Positions 25,546 through 38,093 are shown, counted from the first letter of the stretch. The stretch is 64,000 nucleotides of DNA from an uncultured delta proteobacterium (GCA_903885795.1 CAISJV010000017.1:124001-188000); one strand, 5' to 3'. Notes: a model not told the origin generated them from the letters alone. Program-made: numbers and translations.

Positions 25546-28194
25546 ATGAACAATGGAAATGGGCCAAATACAGTCAATCTGTATGCCTCACTTGTAGAGC
25601 AGTCCAACGATGCCATCTACCTATTGTTTGATGGGCGCTTTGTCTTTGTCAATCAGAGCTTTGTCAATCTGTTTCAGATAACCCGGGAAGAGATATATCA
25701 GCCGGATTTTGACTGTCTGCTTCTGGTGGCCCCGGAGAGTCAGGCCCTGATTCGGGACAGACTGGGTAAGATCAAGAAAAAAGAACCACTGGATGCCAAA
25801 TACACGTTTACCGCCCTGGCCAGGAATAACCGCACGCTTCAGTTGGAGGCATCGGTATCCTATATCCCTTACGAAGGTCAAACGGCAACCTGCGGCGTCC
25901 TGCGAGATATGACCGAACGCATCGAAATAGAAGATGCGTTGAAAAAAAGTGAGGATCGTTTTTCCAAGGCATTTCATGCGGGCCCGGCGCCTGCCATTAT
26001 CAGCACTATTGCCGACGGCCGGTACCTAGCCGTAAACGACCAGTGGTGCCGCATGATGGGTTATACCCGGGAAGAAATGATCGGCAAGACAGCGGATGAT
26101 TTCACGATATGGCCCTTTCCGGAAGAAAGAACCGCCCTGATCAAAAACTTCCTGTCAGCAGGCCGTTTTCGTGATGAACTTATTCACCTCCGCACCAAGG
26201 AGGGAAACATCAGGGACATTCTCTGCTCCGCGGAAATCGTCAGCTACGAAGGGGGGCAGGTTATTCTCTCCCTGTTTCAGGACATCACGACGAGCAGGCG
26301 GGTGGAGGCGGCCCTACGGGAAAGCGAGAAATTATACCGGAACATTATCGAGGAGATCGAAGACGGTTATCAGGAAGTTGATCTCAACGGCAACTTCACG
26401 TTTATCAACGAATCCTTCCGCAAGGTCTTCGGCTACAGCAAAGAAGAACTCCTGGGCACAAACTTCCGGCGTTATGCCGCCGACGAAGAAACCGCCGACC
26501 GGGTCTATCGCGCTTACCATCAAATGTACATGACAGGAATGCCTCTGAAAAGATTTGAATGGGAGATCATTACCAAGGATGGGATCAGAAGAGCGGTTGA
26601 ATTTTCTGCCTCTCTGCTCCGGGATGAAGAAGGACACCGTCGTGGTTTCAGGGGGATTGTTCGGGATGTCACAGACAGGAAACTGGTTGAAGACCAATAC
26701 CGTACAATGGCCAATAGTTCCCAGGCCGGTGTTTACATAGTCCAGGGCAGCCGGCTCTGTTTTGTCAATCCCCACATTCATGACTACTCCGGCTACACGG
26801 AAGCAGAGCTATTAGGTGAGCGGATCCTCCATTTCGTTCATCCTGAGGACTGGGAGATCGTGAGGGAAAAGTCCAGAAAGATGATCGCGGGAGAGTTGAC
26901 CTCTCCCTACGAATACCGCATCATTACCAAGGACAATCAAGTCAAGTGGCTGATGGAAAAAATCACCCCTATCACCTATCGGGGGCGGTCTGCCGTCCTG
27001 GGTAACAACATGGACATCACTCCTCAAAAAGAAGCTGAAAAAGAAAAACGACGCCTCGAAGGACAACTCATCCAGGCCCAGAAGATGGAGGCCATCGGCA
27101 CCCTCGCCGGCGGAATTGCCCACGATTTCAACAATCTGCTCATGGGCATTCAGGGTTATGCCTCCCTGATGCTGTTGCGCATGGATCAAGGTCATCCTCA
27201 CTACGAAAAGTTGAAGGCAATTGAATTTCAGGTGCAGAGTGGCGCAGATTTAACAAAGCAGTTACTGGGCTTTGCCCGGGGCGGCCGCTACGAGATCAAA
27301 CCGACGGATCTGAATGATCTGGTCAAAAAAACTATTGCCGTTTTTGGGAGAACGAAAAAAGAAGTCCGAATCCATGAAAAATACGGGGGACATCTTTGGA
27401 CGGTCAATGTGGATCAGGGACAAATCGAACAGGTGTTTCTGAATCTCTTTGTTAACGCCTGGCAGGCCATGCCCAGTGGGGGCGAGTTGTATATAGAAAC
27501 GAATAAAGTAATCCTCGACAGTGACTATGTCCAAGCCTATGACATATCTCCCGGCATTTATATCAAGGTATCCGTAACCGACACCGGGGTGGGAATGGAT
27601 GAAAATACCATGCAGCGGATATTCGACCCCTTTTTCACCACTAAAGAGATGGGGAGGGGAACGGGACTCGGCCTCGCCTCAGCCTACGGCATTATAAAGG
27701 GTCATGGCGGCGCCATCAATGCCTATAGTGAGAAGGGGCATGGAACAACCTTCAATATCTACCTGCCCGCCTCCGACCAGCATGTTGCTTCAAGGGAAAT
27801 GCCTGCGCAGGATATCCTTAAAGGACAGGAAACCATCCTGGTTGTGGATGATGAAAAGATCATTGCCGATGTGACCCAGGGGATGCTTGAACAATTTGGC
27901 TATCAGGTCCTGATCGCCCGCTCCGGGCAGGAGGCCATTGATATTTTCAGGACAAATCCGGATCGCATCGATCTGGTGATCATGGACATGATCATGCCGG
28001 GCATGAACGGCGGCGAGGCCTATGACCGGATCAAAGCCATCAAGCCCGATGTCAAGGTAATCCTTTCCAGCGGCTACAGTTTGAATGGAATGGCCAAAGA
28101 CATTATGTCCCGTGGCATCAAGGCATTTATTCAGAAACCTTTTCGACTGGGTGATCTGTCGCGGATAATTCGGGAAGTAATAGGATCCACTTAG
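25546..28194 (+). CDS. hybrid sensor histidine kinase with four PAS domains and a C-terminal receiver
   Basis: Cytoplasmic sensor kinase of 882 residues with no membrane helix. Domains in order are PAS at about 12-124, 134-250, 260-378 and 380-500, a HisKA dimerisation domain with phospho-acceptor His526 in [11 protein letters not shown], an HATPase domain ([41 protein letters not shown]), and a receiver domain (about 760-880) with VVDDE and phospho-Asp814 in [12 protein letters not shown]. The His box type (AHDFNN) is that of HWE-unrelated NtrB-like hybrids. No cognate regulator is adjacent. A perfect AGTTATCATAACT palindrome lies in the gap before it. The signal is unknown. Confidence 0.93.
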   Translation: MNNGNGPNTVNLYASLVEQSNDAIYLLFDGRFVFVNQSFVNLFQITREEIYQPDFDCLLLVAPESQALIRDRLGKIKKKEPLDAKYTFTALARNNRTLQLEASVSYIPYEGQTATCGVLRDMTERIEIEDALKKSEDRFSKAFHAGPAPAIISTIADGRYLAVNDQWCRMMGYTREEMIGKTADDFTIWPFPEERTALIKNFLSAGRFRDELIHLRTKEGNIRDILCSAEIVSYEGGQVILSLFQDITTSRRVEAALRESEKLYRNIIEEIEDGYQEVDLNGNFTFINESFRKVFGYSKEELLGTNFRRYAADEETADRVYRAYHQMYMTGMPLKRFEWEIITKDGIRRAVEFSASLLRDEEGHRRGFRGIVRDVTDRKLVEDQYRTMANSSQAGVYIVQGSRLCFVNPHIHDYSGYTEAELLGERILHFVHPEDWEIVREKSRKMIAGELTSPYEYRIITKDNQVKWLMEKITPITYRGRSAVLGNNMDITPQKEAEKEKRRLEGQLIQAQKMEAIGTLAGGIAHDFNNLLMGIQGYASLMLLRMDQGHPHYEKLKAIEFQVQSGADLTKQLLGFARGGRYEIKPTDLNDLVKKTIAVFGRTKKEVRIHEKYGGHLWTVNVDQGQIEQVFLNLFVNAWQAMPSGGELYIETNKVILDSDYVQAYDISPGIYIKVSVTDTGVGMDENTMQRIFDPFFTTKEMGRGTGLGLASAYGIIKGHGGAINAYSEKGHGTTFNIYLPASDQHVASREMPAQDILKGQETILVVDDEKIIADVTQGMLEQFGYQVLIARSGQEAIDIFRTNPDRIDLVIMDMIMPGMNGGEAYDRIKAIKPDVKVILSSGYSLNGMAKDIMSRGIKAFIQKPFRLGDLSRIIREVIGST

Positions 28195-28212
28195 TATTAT
28201 TGATGTTTTTCT

Positions 28213-28524
28213 TTATACGGGGCCGACGCCTTCTTTATCCTCGATAATCGGCGGAGGCTCGCTGGCGCGAATGTCCCTTCTCAGTTCCCGAATGGTCTTG
28301 TTCAGGTGGGCGATGGTCCTATTCAGACGGAAGCGCTCTACGATACCCATGAAACCAGTAAAGACGACCCCGATGAGAAAGCATATAAAAATCAGCATAT
28401 ACGCCGGCAGAACGACATTGAAAATGTCCAGATAACGTAATTGGACGGGAAAGGTATTTGCGAGCGAAAACGTGATTATAAACAGAATGAGAATAACGAC
28501 AATCACGGTATAGACAACTTTCAT
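28213..28524 (-). CDS. LapA-domain (DUF1049) small membrane protein
   Basis: The 103-residue product starts at 28524 (MKVVYTVIVVILILF), with GGAGG inside the last codons of the HIT gene. A start at 28584 would lie inside that gene. Two hydrophobic helices (about 4-22 and 39-61) carry the family's FSLANTFPVQLRY and MLIFICFLIGVVFTGFMG segments, followed by a basic coiled stretch (RLNRTIAHLNKTIRELRRDI). LapA proteins act in lipopolysaccharide assembly in E. coli; the role here is inferred only from family. The stop is 18 bases from the convergent kinase stop. Confidence 0.8.
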   Translation of the reverse strand: MKVVYTVIVVILILFIITFSLANTFPVQLRYLDIFNVVLPAYMLIFICFLIGVVFTGFMGIVERFRLNRTIAHLNKTIRELRRDIRASEPPPIIEDKEGVGPV

Positions 28525-28525
28525 A

Positions 28526-29017
28526 TCATGCCTCCAGGCGGTATTTCTGAAAATAGGGAAGCAACTGCTCCCATGTCTTGACAACGTCCTCGGGGATTAC
28601 CCGGACATCGCCTACGACGCTTACAAAATTTGTGTCCCCGTTCCATCGGGGAACTACATGGACGTGCAGATGATCCTCGATGCCGGCCCCTGCCGCTTTA
28701 CCAAGATTCATCCCGACATTGAAACCGTCGGGCTGAACACTCTCTTTGAGAACCTTGACTGACAGGGTGACATAATCAAAGATCTCAACTTTTTCTTCCG
28801 CCGCCAGATCTTCAATCCGACTGCAATGTCGGTAGGGAATAATCATGACATGCCCGGTTGTATAAGGGTAGCGGTTCATCATGATAAAGGATTTTTCACC
28901 CTCCAGAAGCCGCAGATCATTACAGGTGCAGTTTTCCGAACTCGTGCAGAAAACGCAATTTTCAACCTTATCTCCGCGAATGTAGGTCATTCTCCAAGGG
29001 GCGCCAATGGCTTTCAT
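28526..29017 (-). CDS. HIT-family nucleotide hydrolase/phosphorylase
   Basis: The 163-residue protein has the histidine triad DHLHVHVVPRW near residue 115, where the middle His of HVHVV is nucleophile. An N-terminal zinc-type segment (CVFCTSSENCTC) follows the GAPWRMTYI signature, which places it with bacterial diadenosine-polyphosphate-acting HIT proteins. YPYTTGHVMIIPYRH is the nucleotide-binding region. The predicted promoter lies so close that the transcript would have almost no leader, and no Shine-Dalgarno is visible. It is co-transcribed with the LapA gene. The natural substrate cannot be read. Confidence 0.9.
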   Translation of the reverse strand: MKAIGAPWRMTYIRGDKVENCVFCTSSENCTCNDLRLLEGEKSFIMMNRYPYTTGHVMIIPYRHCSRIEDLAAEEKVEIFDYVTLSVKVLKESVQPDGFNVGMNLGKAAGAGIEDHLHVHVVPRWNGDTNFVSVVGDVRVIPEDVVKTWEQLLPYFQKYRLEA

Positions 29018-29026
29018 AGACGTTAA

Positions 29027-29054
29027 ATTATCATGATAGCCGCCAAAAAGACAA
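29027..29054 (-). promoter_or_regulatory. candidate promoter of the HIT-lapA pair
   Basis: On the minus strand TTGTCT and GATAAT (five of six consensus positions) are 16 bases apart. The -10 ends ten bases before the HIT start codon, so the transcript would begin only a few bases before the ATG. That gap carries no Shine-Dalgarno sequence. Confidence 0.5.
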
Positions 29055-29074
29055 GAGTTATTTGGATAACCATA

Positions 29075-29103
29075 TTGACATTATCGTCTCTGATCGTTAG
29101 GAT
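29075..29103 (+). promoter_or_regulatory. candidate promoter of the 29137-ligA-pxpABC run
   Basis: TTGACA and TAGGAT are 17 bases apart, giving a leader of about 25 bases. It faces away from the HIT promoter. It would drive the small unknown gene, ligA and, through overlaps, pxpABC. Confidence 0.6.
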
Positions 29104-29136
29104 GGGCGGCAATTTATCATGTGTTGAGAGGTTTTT

Positions 29137-32283
<3,147 letters not shown>

Positions 32284-32287
<4 letters not shown>

Positions 32288-32928
32288 TTATCCAGCGCTA
32301 CGCGGAAAACGCCCTCAGAATAATCTTTGGCAGCCAGATTGATATGGAAGTCCACGAGAAAGTCCGGCGGGCCTTTTTCCTTCTCATTTCCATTCAACGC
32401 CATGACATTATAGAGATAATTCCTTCGTTCTGTTCCTGCCTGGTGATTTATGAAGAGGATCTGACGTCTTACGACACCCTGTCTAACCTGTTGAAAGAGC
32501 GTCTTGCCGACTTGTCGGCCGTTGAGATGCCCCTCCCGCAGGTCCACGAAATTCCCGTCCACTATGGCGGCGACAACGGCCCGGATCTATCCTTCGTGGC
32601 TAAGCACTGCCGGCTAGAAGTCCCCGAGGTCATCGAAAGACACTGTGCCGAGATCTATACCGTCTTCACCGTGGGCTTCACCCCCGGTTTCCCCTATCTG
32701 GGAACCCTCGATGAAAGTATTGCGGCCCCCCGCCTTGAAACCCCGCGGACAAGAATTCCGGCTGGTTCAGTGGGCATCGCCCAGAGACAGACGGGGATTT
32801 ATCCCTTTGAATCACCGGCGGGTTGGCGGATTATCGGCCGTACGGATGTCCGACTTTTCGATCCGGCAAGGGCTCCCTACAGCATGATGCAGATCGGTGA
32901 TAAAGTACGCTTTATCGAGGAGCGCTGA
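32284..32928 (+). CDS. pxpB: 5-oxoprolinase subunit B (KipI family)
   Basis: Partner of PxpC in the ATP-using half of 5-oxoprolinase. The 214-residue protein has the cyclophilin-like core segments EIPVHYGGDNGPDL, TVGFTPGFPYLGTLD, RIPAGSVGIAQRQTGIYPFE and SPAGWRIIGRT, all typical of PxpB/KipI. It overlaps pxpA by four bases and precedes pxpC by three. In Bacillus KipI inhibits a sporulation kinase, but the full pxpABC set points to the metabolic role here. Confidence 0.93.
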
Positions 32929-32931
32929 GCA

Positions 32932-33897
32932 ATGAATGCTGCCATCACCGTCCGTAATCCCGGTCTCCTCTCCCTGATTGTAGATCTGGGGCGCACAGGT
33001 TTCGGCGCCGTCGGCGTCCCCTCGTCATCGGCCCTGGACCGTTACGCCTGTCAGGCCCTGTACAGCCTCCTTGATTGTGCAAACTCACCTGTCCTGGAAG
33101 TCATGGGCCCGAGATTTGCGTTGCAATTTGACGCCGACGTCGTTTGCGCCATCGCCGGGGCTCGTGTCAAGGCCTTCCTCGATGACACTCCCCTCCGACC
33201 TTGGGCTTCCTTTCAGGCAAAAAAGGGCTCTCTCCTGCGAATCAAGGAAATTAAGGAGGGATTTCGCTACTATATCGGTTTTGCCGGCAGGATAGAGGTA
33301 GAGGCGGTCATGGGCAGTTACACGACCAATCTGGAATGCCGTTTCGGTGGTTTTAACGGCGCTCCCCTTAAAAGCGGCGATATCCTCCACCTGAATGAAT
33401 CCCTTGAAATAGAAACAAATGTCATCCCCCTGAACATGATCCCACCCATGAATTCCCCCCACATACTCCGGGTCCTGGAAGGTCCTGAAACCGACTCTTT
33501 CACTGCTGACTCATGCCGCCATTTCTGGGAAAAGGGATATCATGAGCTCTTTACAGTTTCAACAAATCTTAACCGGACGGGAATCCGCCTCGAAGGTACG
33601 CCCCTGGTCTTCAGGCCCGAGGCGCCAAAGAGCATCGTATCCGAGGGCATCGTCTCCGGTACGGTCCAGATTCCCGGCGACGGATTGCCGATCATCCAGC
33701 TTCATGAAAGAACGATCGGCGGCTATGCCCGGGTGGCCGTAATTGCCCGAGTGGATCAGGACCGCCTCGCCCATCTGAAGGCCGGAGATCTAGTCTGTTT
33801 CGAAAGAATAACCATGGCAGAGGGAGAGCGCCTCTGGATGGAAAAAAAGAAAATAATTACTCATTTGCAATCCCTTACCGATTCCACCCATGGATAA
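32932..33897 (+). CDS. pxpC: 5-oxoprolinase subunit C (KipA / biotin-dependent carboxyltransferase-like fold)
   Basis: The 321-residue protein completes PxpABC. It has the family start VRNPGLLSLIVDLGRTGFGA, PSSSALDRYACQAL, the AIAGARVKAFLDDTPL region and the conserved SEGIVSGTVQIPGDGLPI followed by GGYARVAVI. Fusions of PxpB and PxpC are often annotated as urea or allophanate carboxyltransferase-like, but here they are separate, as in E. coli. An acylphosphatase gene follows after 39 bases. Confidence 0.93.
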   Translation: MNAAITVRNPGLLSLIVDLGRTGFGAVGVPSSSALDRYACQALYSLLDCANSPVLEVMGPRFALQFDADVVCAIAGARVKAFLDDTPLRPWASFQAKKGSLLRIKEIKEGFRYYIGFAGRIEVEAVMGSYTTNLECRFGGFNGAPLKSGDILHLNESLEIETNVIPLNMIPPMNSPHILRVLEGPETDSFTADSCRHFWEKGYHELFTVSTNLNRTGIRLEGTPLVFRPEAPKSIVSEGIVSGTVQIPGDGLPIIQLHERTIGGYARVAVIARVDQDRLAHLKAGDLVCFERITMAEGERLWMEKKKIITHLQSLTDSTHG

Positions 33898-33936
33898 TCG
33901 GTGACCCGTCCCCAATTATCCCTACGGCGTCGTTAA

Positions 33937-34215
33937 ATGAAGCGTACCCATACAATCATTTCCGGTCGTGTCCAAGGGGTCGCCTTTCGCGCCTCTACCC
34001 GGGGAAAGGCGATAGCCCTCAATTTGACAGGATGGGTGAAAAACCTGCGGGAAGGAAGCGTAGAAGCAATCTTTGAGGGAGAAGACGACCACATCGAGAT
34101 CATGCGCCGCTGGTGTGAACATGGCCCTCCCCTGGCCCGGGTAACCGGAGTTGATTCAAGTGACGAAGATTACACGGGAGAATTCACGGAATTCACCATC
34201 TTGTATCGCGGATAG
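33937..34215 (+). CDS. acyP: acylphosphatase
   Basis: Hydrolyses carboxyl-phosphate bonds. The 92-residue protein has the phosphate-binding loop GRVQGVAFR and the GWVKNLREGSVEAIFEG motif whose Asn positions water. It is full length. It follows pxpC, and 5-oxoprolinase is thought to pass through a phosphorylated intermediate, so a scavenging link is possible; acylphosphatases are, however, widespread next to unrelated genes. Confidence 0.93.
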   Translation: MKRTHTIISGRVQGVAFRASTRGKAIALNLTGWVKNLREGSVEAIFEGEDDHIEIMRRWCEHGPPLARVTGVDSSDEDYTGEFTEFTILYRG

Positions 34216-34284
34216 CCCCATAATTTTTTTTATCCTCCTGCATTTGACTGGAAGGGTGGACATCTTGCCGATTTCAATTCACTG

Positions 34285-35991
34285 ATGGAACAAAAACCCG
34301 CCAACATCATCTATGGGGTTAACGATATACCCCCCTTCCGTACAACATTATTGTTGTCAGTTCAGCATGCCATCCTCGCCCTTGTTTTTATCGTTTATCC
34401 ACTGATGCTAGTCTCCGAATCAGGGGGAACACAGCTCGACGCAGAAGGGGTTGTAACGGCATCCATCCTGGCAATGGCCGTCGGCACGTTCCTCCAATGT
34501 CTGGGTCGGAAAGGCATGGGCAGCGGTTATCTTGCTGTCAACCTCACCACCCCCATCTATCTGCCCGTATCCATTCAAGCGGCCAAAATTGGCGGCCTGG
34601 GCCTCACGTTCGGAATGACCGTCATTGCCGGGATATTCAGTATAGTTTTTTCCCGGTTCCTAAAGTATTTTCGCCATCTCTTTCCGGCCGAAGTTTGCGG
34701 TGTGGCAGTTGTGATGCTCGGGATCTCCATGGTCGGGCCGGCAGTTAGACGTTTTCTGGGCCTTCATGGCAACATATACGTCGATCCCTACGCCTTTGCT
34801 GTTGCCTTTATCACCCTGTCTCTCATGGTCGCCCTAAGCATCTGGCCCCGTGGTCACATCCGTCTTTATTCGGTGTTGATTGGTCTGGCAGCCGGTTACG
34901 GCGCCGCCCTGTGGTTGGGTGTAACCGACCTTGCCAGTCTCCGGGCCGTTATGGAGGGAAGTTTTCTGGCGCTGCCGACGATACCCATCCCGGACTGGAA
35001 GTTTCAATGGGCCTTGTTGACCCCCTTCTTGATGACGGCCATGGTTTCTTCGCTGGACACCGTCGCCTGTATCATTACCTGCCAGAAAATCAATCAGACG
35101 GAATGGGTTCGCCCGGACATGGCCACGGTTAGCAACGGCGTTCTCGCAGACGGCGTCGGCGCCGCCATGGCGGGGGCCTTGGGAACCATGGGAACCGGCG
35201 TCTCTTCCGCTCATATCGCCCTTTCCTCGGCCACGGGGGCCACCGCCCGCCGCATCGGACTATTGACGGCCATTGTCCTTCTGGCAACGGCATTTGTTCC
35301 TCCCATCGCCAAACTGCTTTCCCGCATGCCAGGGCCGGTTATTGGGGCTGTCCTGGTCTATGCCGCCGCCTTTCTCATCACCTCGGGAATGGAGCTGATC
35401 GTTTCCAGAATGCTCGACACCCGACGCATCTTTATGGTCGGTGGCTCCATAATCGTCGGTCTGGCTGCAATCCAGTTGACCGAACTCATCCAGAGACTTC
35501 CGCCGTGGCTATATAGCATCGTCGGCTCGCCCTTTGCCGTTGCTTCTCTATGCGCCATCGCGCTGAATCTACTGTTCCGCATTGGAACAGCACAGAACGC
35601 TTCTCTGCACATCGAACCACAACTCATCAGCATGTCCGAGACTGTGCGCTTTTTTGAGAGCCAGGGCGGCGCCTGGGGCGCCCGCCGTCAAGTGATTCAG
35701 CGAGTCCAGGCAGCGGTCAGTGAATTATTGGAGACGGTTATCCTGCTGGAATTGGCGGAAGGGGCTATTGACATCCAGGCCCGCTTTGATGAGTATCATC
35801 TCGATGTGGTAGTGCTCTATCCAGGCCTGCCATTTCCTGCCTCAGAAGAATGCCCGTCGCCGGAGCAGCTCCTCGCCGACGAAAACGCCGCCCTGCGCCT
35901 GTCCGGTTCCCTCATTCGGCAATACGCCGATCGGGTTGTCTTTGAAGCCCAGAAAGAGCGGCAGCGTATCTCTTTACATTTTGAGCATTAA
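34285..35991 (+). CDS. NCS2-family (uracil/xanthine) permease with an extra C-terminal GHKL/RsbW-like domain
   Basis: Inner-membrane nucleobase:cation symporter. Residues about 20-440 have the NCS2 layout of about 14 hydrophobic segments, with the family's MGSGYLAVNLTTPIYLP early and TAMVSSLDTVACIITCQKIN in the middle. Residues about 443-568 are extra for the family (usual length 420-470). They read like a serine-kinase/anti-sigma ATPase: VQAAVSELLETVI, a beta-rich IDIQARFDEYHLDVVVLYPG, PFP, then LRLSGSLIRQYADRVVFE. The N-box Asn and G1 Asp are missing, so ATP hydrolysis is unlikely. The substrate is unknown; nearby pxpABC is only weak context. Confidence 0.82.
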   Translation: MEQKPANIIYGVNDIPPFRTTLLLSVQHAILALVFIVYPLMLVSESGGTQLDAEGVVTASILAMAVGTFLQCLGRKGMGSGYLAVNLTTPIYLPVSIQAAKIGGLGLTFGMTVIAGIFSIVFSRFLKYFRHLFPAEVCGVAVVMLGISMVGPAVRRFLGLHGNIYVDPYAFAVAFITLSLMVALSIWPRGHIRLYSVLIGLAAGYGAALWLGVTDLASLRAVMEGSFLALPTIPIPDWKFQWALLTPFLMTAMVSSLDTVACIITCQKINQTEWVRPDMATVSNGVLADGVGAAMAGALGTMGTGVSSAHIALSSATGATARRIGLLTAIVLLATAFVPPIAKLLSRMPGPVIGAVLVYAAAFLITSGMELIVSRMLDTRRIFMVGGSIIVGLAAIQLTELIQRLPPWLYSIVGSPFAVASLCAIALNLLFRIGTAQNASLHIEPQLISMSETVRFFESQGGAWGARRQVIQRVQAAVSELLETVILLELAEGAIDIQARFDEYHLDVVVLYPGLPFPASEECPSPEQLLADENAALRLSGSLIRQYADRVVFEAQKERQRISLHFEH

Positions 35992-36010
35992 TAGGGCGAT
36001 TTTCTCTTAT

Positions 36011-36577
36011 TCAATTCCACCTTGCGTAGCGGGCTTTCAGATAAGTCTGGGCTCTTTCATACCCCAGGCTCGCCGATATCTTCACTTTTTCCCTGCCAAT
36101 CTTTGCGTCTCCGTACATGCTTTGAATGATCCCCAGCCAGAAATAGGCCGCCGCGTATTGCCTGTTTATAGAGATTGCCTTGTCGAAATCGACCATGGCT
36201 AGGTGATATTCTTCACACTTTCCATATGCGATGCCGCGATTGAAATAGTATTTGGCTTCACCGGGATTAAGCTGGATGGCCTTACTGAAATCACGGATGG
36301 CCGGACGGAAATCTTCGAGTTCGGTGTAGGATATCCCACGATTGGAGTACGCGTCTGCATATTCGGGGTTGATCCTGATGGCCTGCGTGTATGCCCTCAC
36401 GGCGACGCGGGAGTTTCCCATCTCCTCATATACAAACCCCTTACTTAACCATTCTTCGGCGCTCATACTAAGAACTTTCTCTCCGGAAGCTGCGGAATGG
36501 GCTGGCATCATCACAAACAGAAGAATGATCATAGTCACACAGGCGGCTGCCAACCGCACAGGCATCATGAATACCAT
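36011..36577 (-). CDS. secreted tetratricopeptide-repeat protein
   Basis: The 188-residue product has an N-terminal signal peptide (hydrophobic AAACVTMIILLFVMMPAHSA) and then at least three TPR units of about 34 residues (AYTQAIRINPEYADAYSNRG, DFSKAIQLNPGEAKYYFNRG, DFDKAISINRQYAAAYFWLG). The start is ATG 36577, with GGGGAGG eight bases upstream; a TTG six bases earlier would be too close to it. A near-perfect sigma-28 promoter lies just upstream, so it may be a motility-regulon protein acting in the periplasm. The partner is unknown. Confidence 0.85.
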   Translation of the reverse strand: MVFMMPVRLAAACVTMIILLFVMMPAHSAASGEKVLSMSAEEWLSKGFVYEEMGNSRVAVRAYTQAIRINPEYADAYSNRGISYTELEDFRPAIRDFSKAIQLNPGEAKYYFNRGIAYGKCEEYHLAMVDFDKAISINRQYAAAYFWLGIIQSMYGDAKIGREKVKISASLGYERAQTYLKARYARWN

Positions 36578-36601
36578 CGGCAAAACCTCCCCTCGGAAAA
36601 T

Positions 36602-36628
36602 ATATCGGCAGAATCGGGAAAAACTTTA
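36602..36628 (-). promoter_or_regulatory. sigma-28 (FliA) type promoter of the TPR gene
   Basis: On the minus strand TAAAGTTT is followed after exactly 11 bases by GCCGATAT. The enteric FliA consensus is TAAAGTTT-N11-GCCGATAA, so 15 of 16 positions match with exact spacing. The predicted start is about 18 bases before the ATG and keeps the GGGGAGG site within the leader. Confidence 0.8.
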
Positions 36629-36947
36629 GCGGCCTTACCAAATCAGGACCTATCCAAATTAGCACTTGACACAATATAGAAAATAAAATAGTGCTCACCC
36701 AATAAAAATGTCGAAAAGCATGGTAATGACAATCAAATTTTGGCAACATATTCATTTTTACATCCTTTCGAGCACCTACATGTATTAACGCCTGCTGTCC
36801 ATCCTGTGCGATGGGCGAGCAGGCCTTCCCAGTTCAAATCTCAAAAAAGTTTTTTATCCACAGAACGGACCTATTCGGAGCTGTTATCGGAGTCAATTGA
36901 AGTTTTACCCCAGATGATCATCAGGGGATGAAAAGGAGGAGGCGTTT
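36629..36947. other. intergenic region between the TPR gene and the first Liv operon
   Basis: No gene is seen in this gap of more than 300 bases. It is A/T-rich around 36660-36760. TTGACA at 36666 has no good -10 at the right spacing, so the livK promoter was not located with confidence. It ends with a near-perfect palindrome and the AAGGAGGAGG site of livK. Confidence 0.5.
36908..36927 (+). promoter_or_regulatory. palindrome before the first livK
   Basis: CCCC-A-GATGATCATC-A-GGGG is symmetric apart from one A:A pair on each side of the 10-base core. It ends five bases before the purine-rich Shine-Dalgarno of livK. It could be an operator or, in RNA, a hairpin limiting ribosome access. Confidence 0.4.
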
Positions 36948-38093
36948 ATGTCAACAAAAACTTTTAGAGTTATTTTTATGTTCTTGCTATTAGCGATTAT
37001 GGCTATTCCCGCCGTCGCCGCAGAACCGGTCAAGATAGGCGCGCTGTTCTCCATCACCGGACCGCCTTCCTTCCTGGGAGAACCGGAACGCAACACGGCC
37101 CAAATGGTCGTAGACGAGATCAATAAATCGGGCGGTTTGAAGGGGCGCAAGATTGAGCTTGTCATCTACGATACCCAGGGCGATCCCACCAAAGCCAATC
37201 AGGCGGCAACGAGACTGATCAAGGATGATAAAGTCGTGGCCATTATTGGTCCAAGTACGACGGGGGAAACAATGGCTATCATCCCCATCATCGAGAAGGC
37301 CAAGATTCCCCTCATTTCCTGTGCCGCCGGCGTCAAGATTACGGAACCCGTCAAAAAGTGGGTCTTCAAGACAGCCCAGAACGACGCTTTGGCTGTAGCC
37401 AGGATTTACGAACAACTGAAAAAGCGCCGGATAAGCAAAGTGGCCATTCTCACCGTTTCCGACGGATTCGGATCGTCTGGACGGGAACAATTGATATCCC
37501 AGGCAAAGAACTACAATATCCAGGTAATCTCTGACGAGACTTACGGACCAAAGGATACGGATATGACAGCCCAAGTCACAAAAATCCGCGGTTCCCAGGC
37601 CCAGGCCCTTATCTGCTGGGGCACCAATCCGGGGCCGGCGGTCGTAGCGAGGAACGTTAAACAACTGGGCCTGAAGATTCCTCTTTATATGAGCCATGGC
37701 GTCTCCTCGAAGAAATTCATTGAACTCGCCGGTGACGCTGGGGAAGGAATCATTCTTCCTTCCGGTCGGGTGCTGGTGGCCAATTTCCTGCCCAACAGCG
37801 ATCCACAGAAGAAGGCCTTAATCGCCTATGTAAAAAATTACCAGAAGCGCTACAAGACGGAAGGCGACCACTTCGGTGGCCATGCCTGGGACGCCGTGAT
37901 GCTTCTGAAGGGCGCTATCGAGCGGGGCGACGATACGCCGGCAGCCATCCGGGATCAGCTTGAACAAACCAAGTCATTCTCCGGCATCGGCGGCATATTC
38001 AACTTTTCAACCCAGGATCATGCCGGGCTCACCAAGGACGCCTTTGTCCTCGTAGAAGTGAAAAAAAATAAGTGGATTCTTGTAAAGGAATAA
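36948..38093 (+). CDS. Liv-type ABC transporter substrate-binding protein (system 1)
   Basis: Periplasmic binding protein of the branched-chain amino acid (HAAT) family. The 381-residue precursor has a signal peptide ending near VAAEP, then VKIGALFSITGPPSFLGEPE, the two-lobe type I fold with AIIGPSTTGETMAIIPI, and GGHAWDAVMLLKGAIER near the end. HAAT receptors bind branched-chain or aromatic amino acids, amides, urea, or aromatic acids. It heads livK-H-M-G-F-paaK, so an aromatic or carboxylic acid is plausible. AAGGAGGAGG lies before the ATG. A small ACGGGA/TCCCGT hairpin follows the stop. Confidence 0.9.
   Translation: MSTKTFRVIFMFLLLAIMAIPAVAAEPVKIGALFSITGPPSFLGEPERNTAQMVVDEINKSGGLKGRKIELVIYDTQGDPTKANQAATRLIKDDKVVAIIGPSTTGETMAIIPIIEKAKIPLISCAAGVKITEPVKKWVFKTAQNDALAVARIYEQLKKRRISKVAILTVSDGFGSSGREQLISQAKNYNIQVISDETYGPKDTDMTAQVTKIRGSQAQALICWGTNPGPAVVARNVKQLGLKIPLYMSHGVSSKKFIELAGDAGEGIILPSGRVLVANFLPNSDPQKKALIAYVKNYQKRYKTEGDHFGGHAWDAVMLLKGAIERGDDTPAAIRDQLEQTKSFSGIGGIFNFSTQDHAGLTKDAFVLVEVKKNKWILVKE

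Noticed and set aside
36790-36850. tRNA-like stretch with GTTCAAATC
   Set aside because: The bases around it do not form a T-stem or acceptor stem, and no anticodon arm can be drawn.
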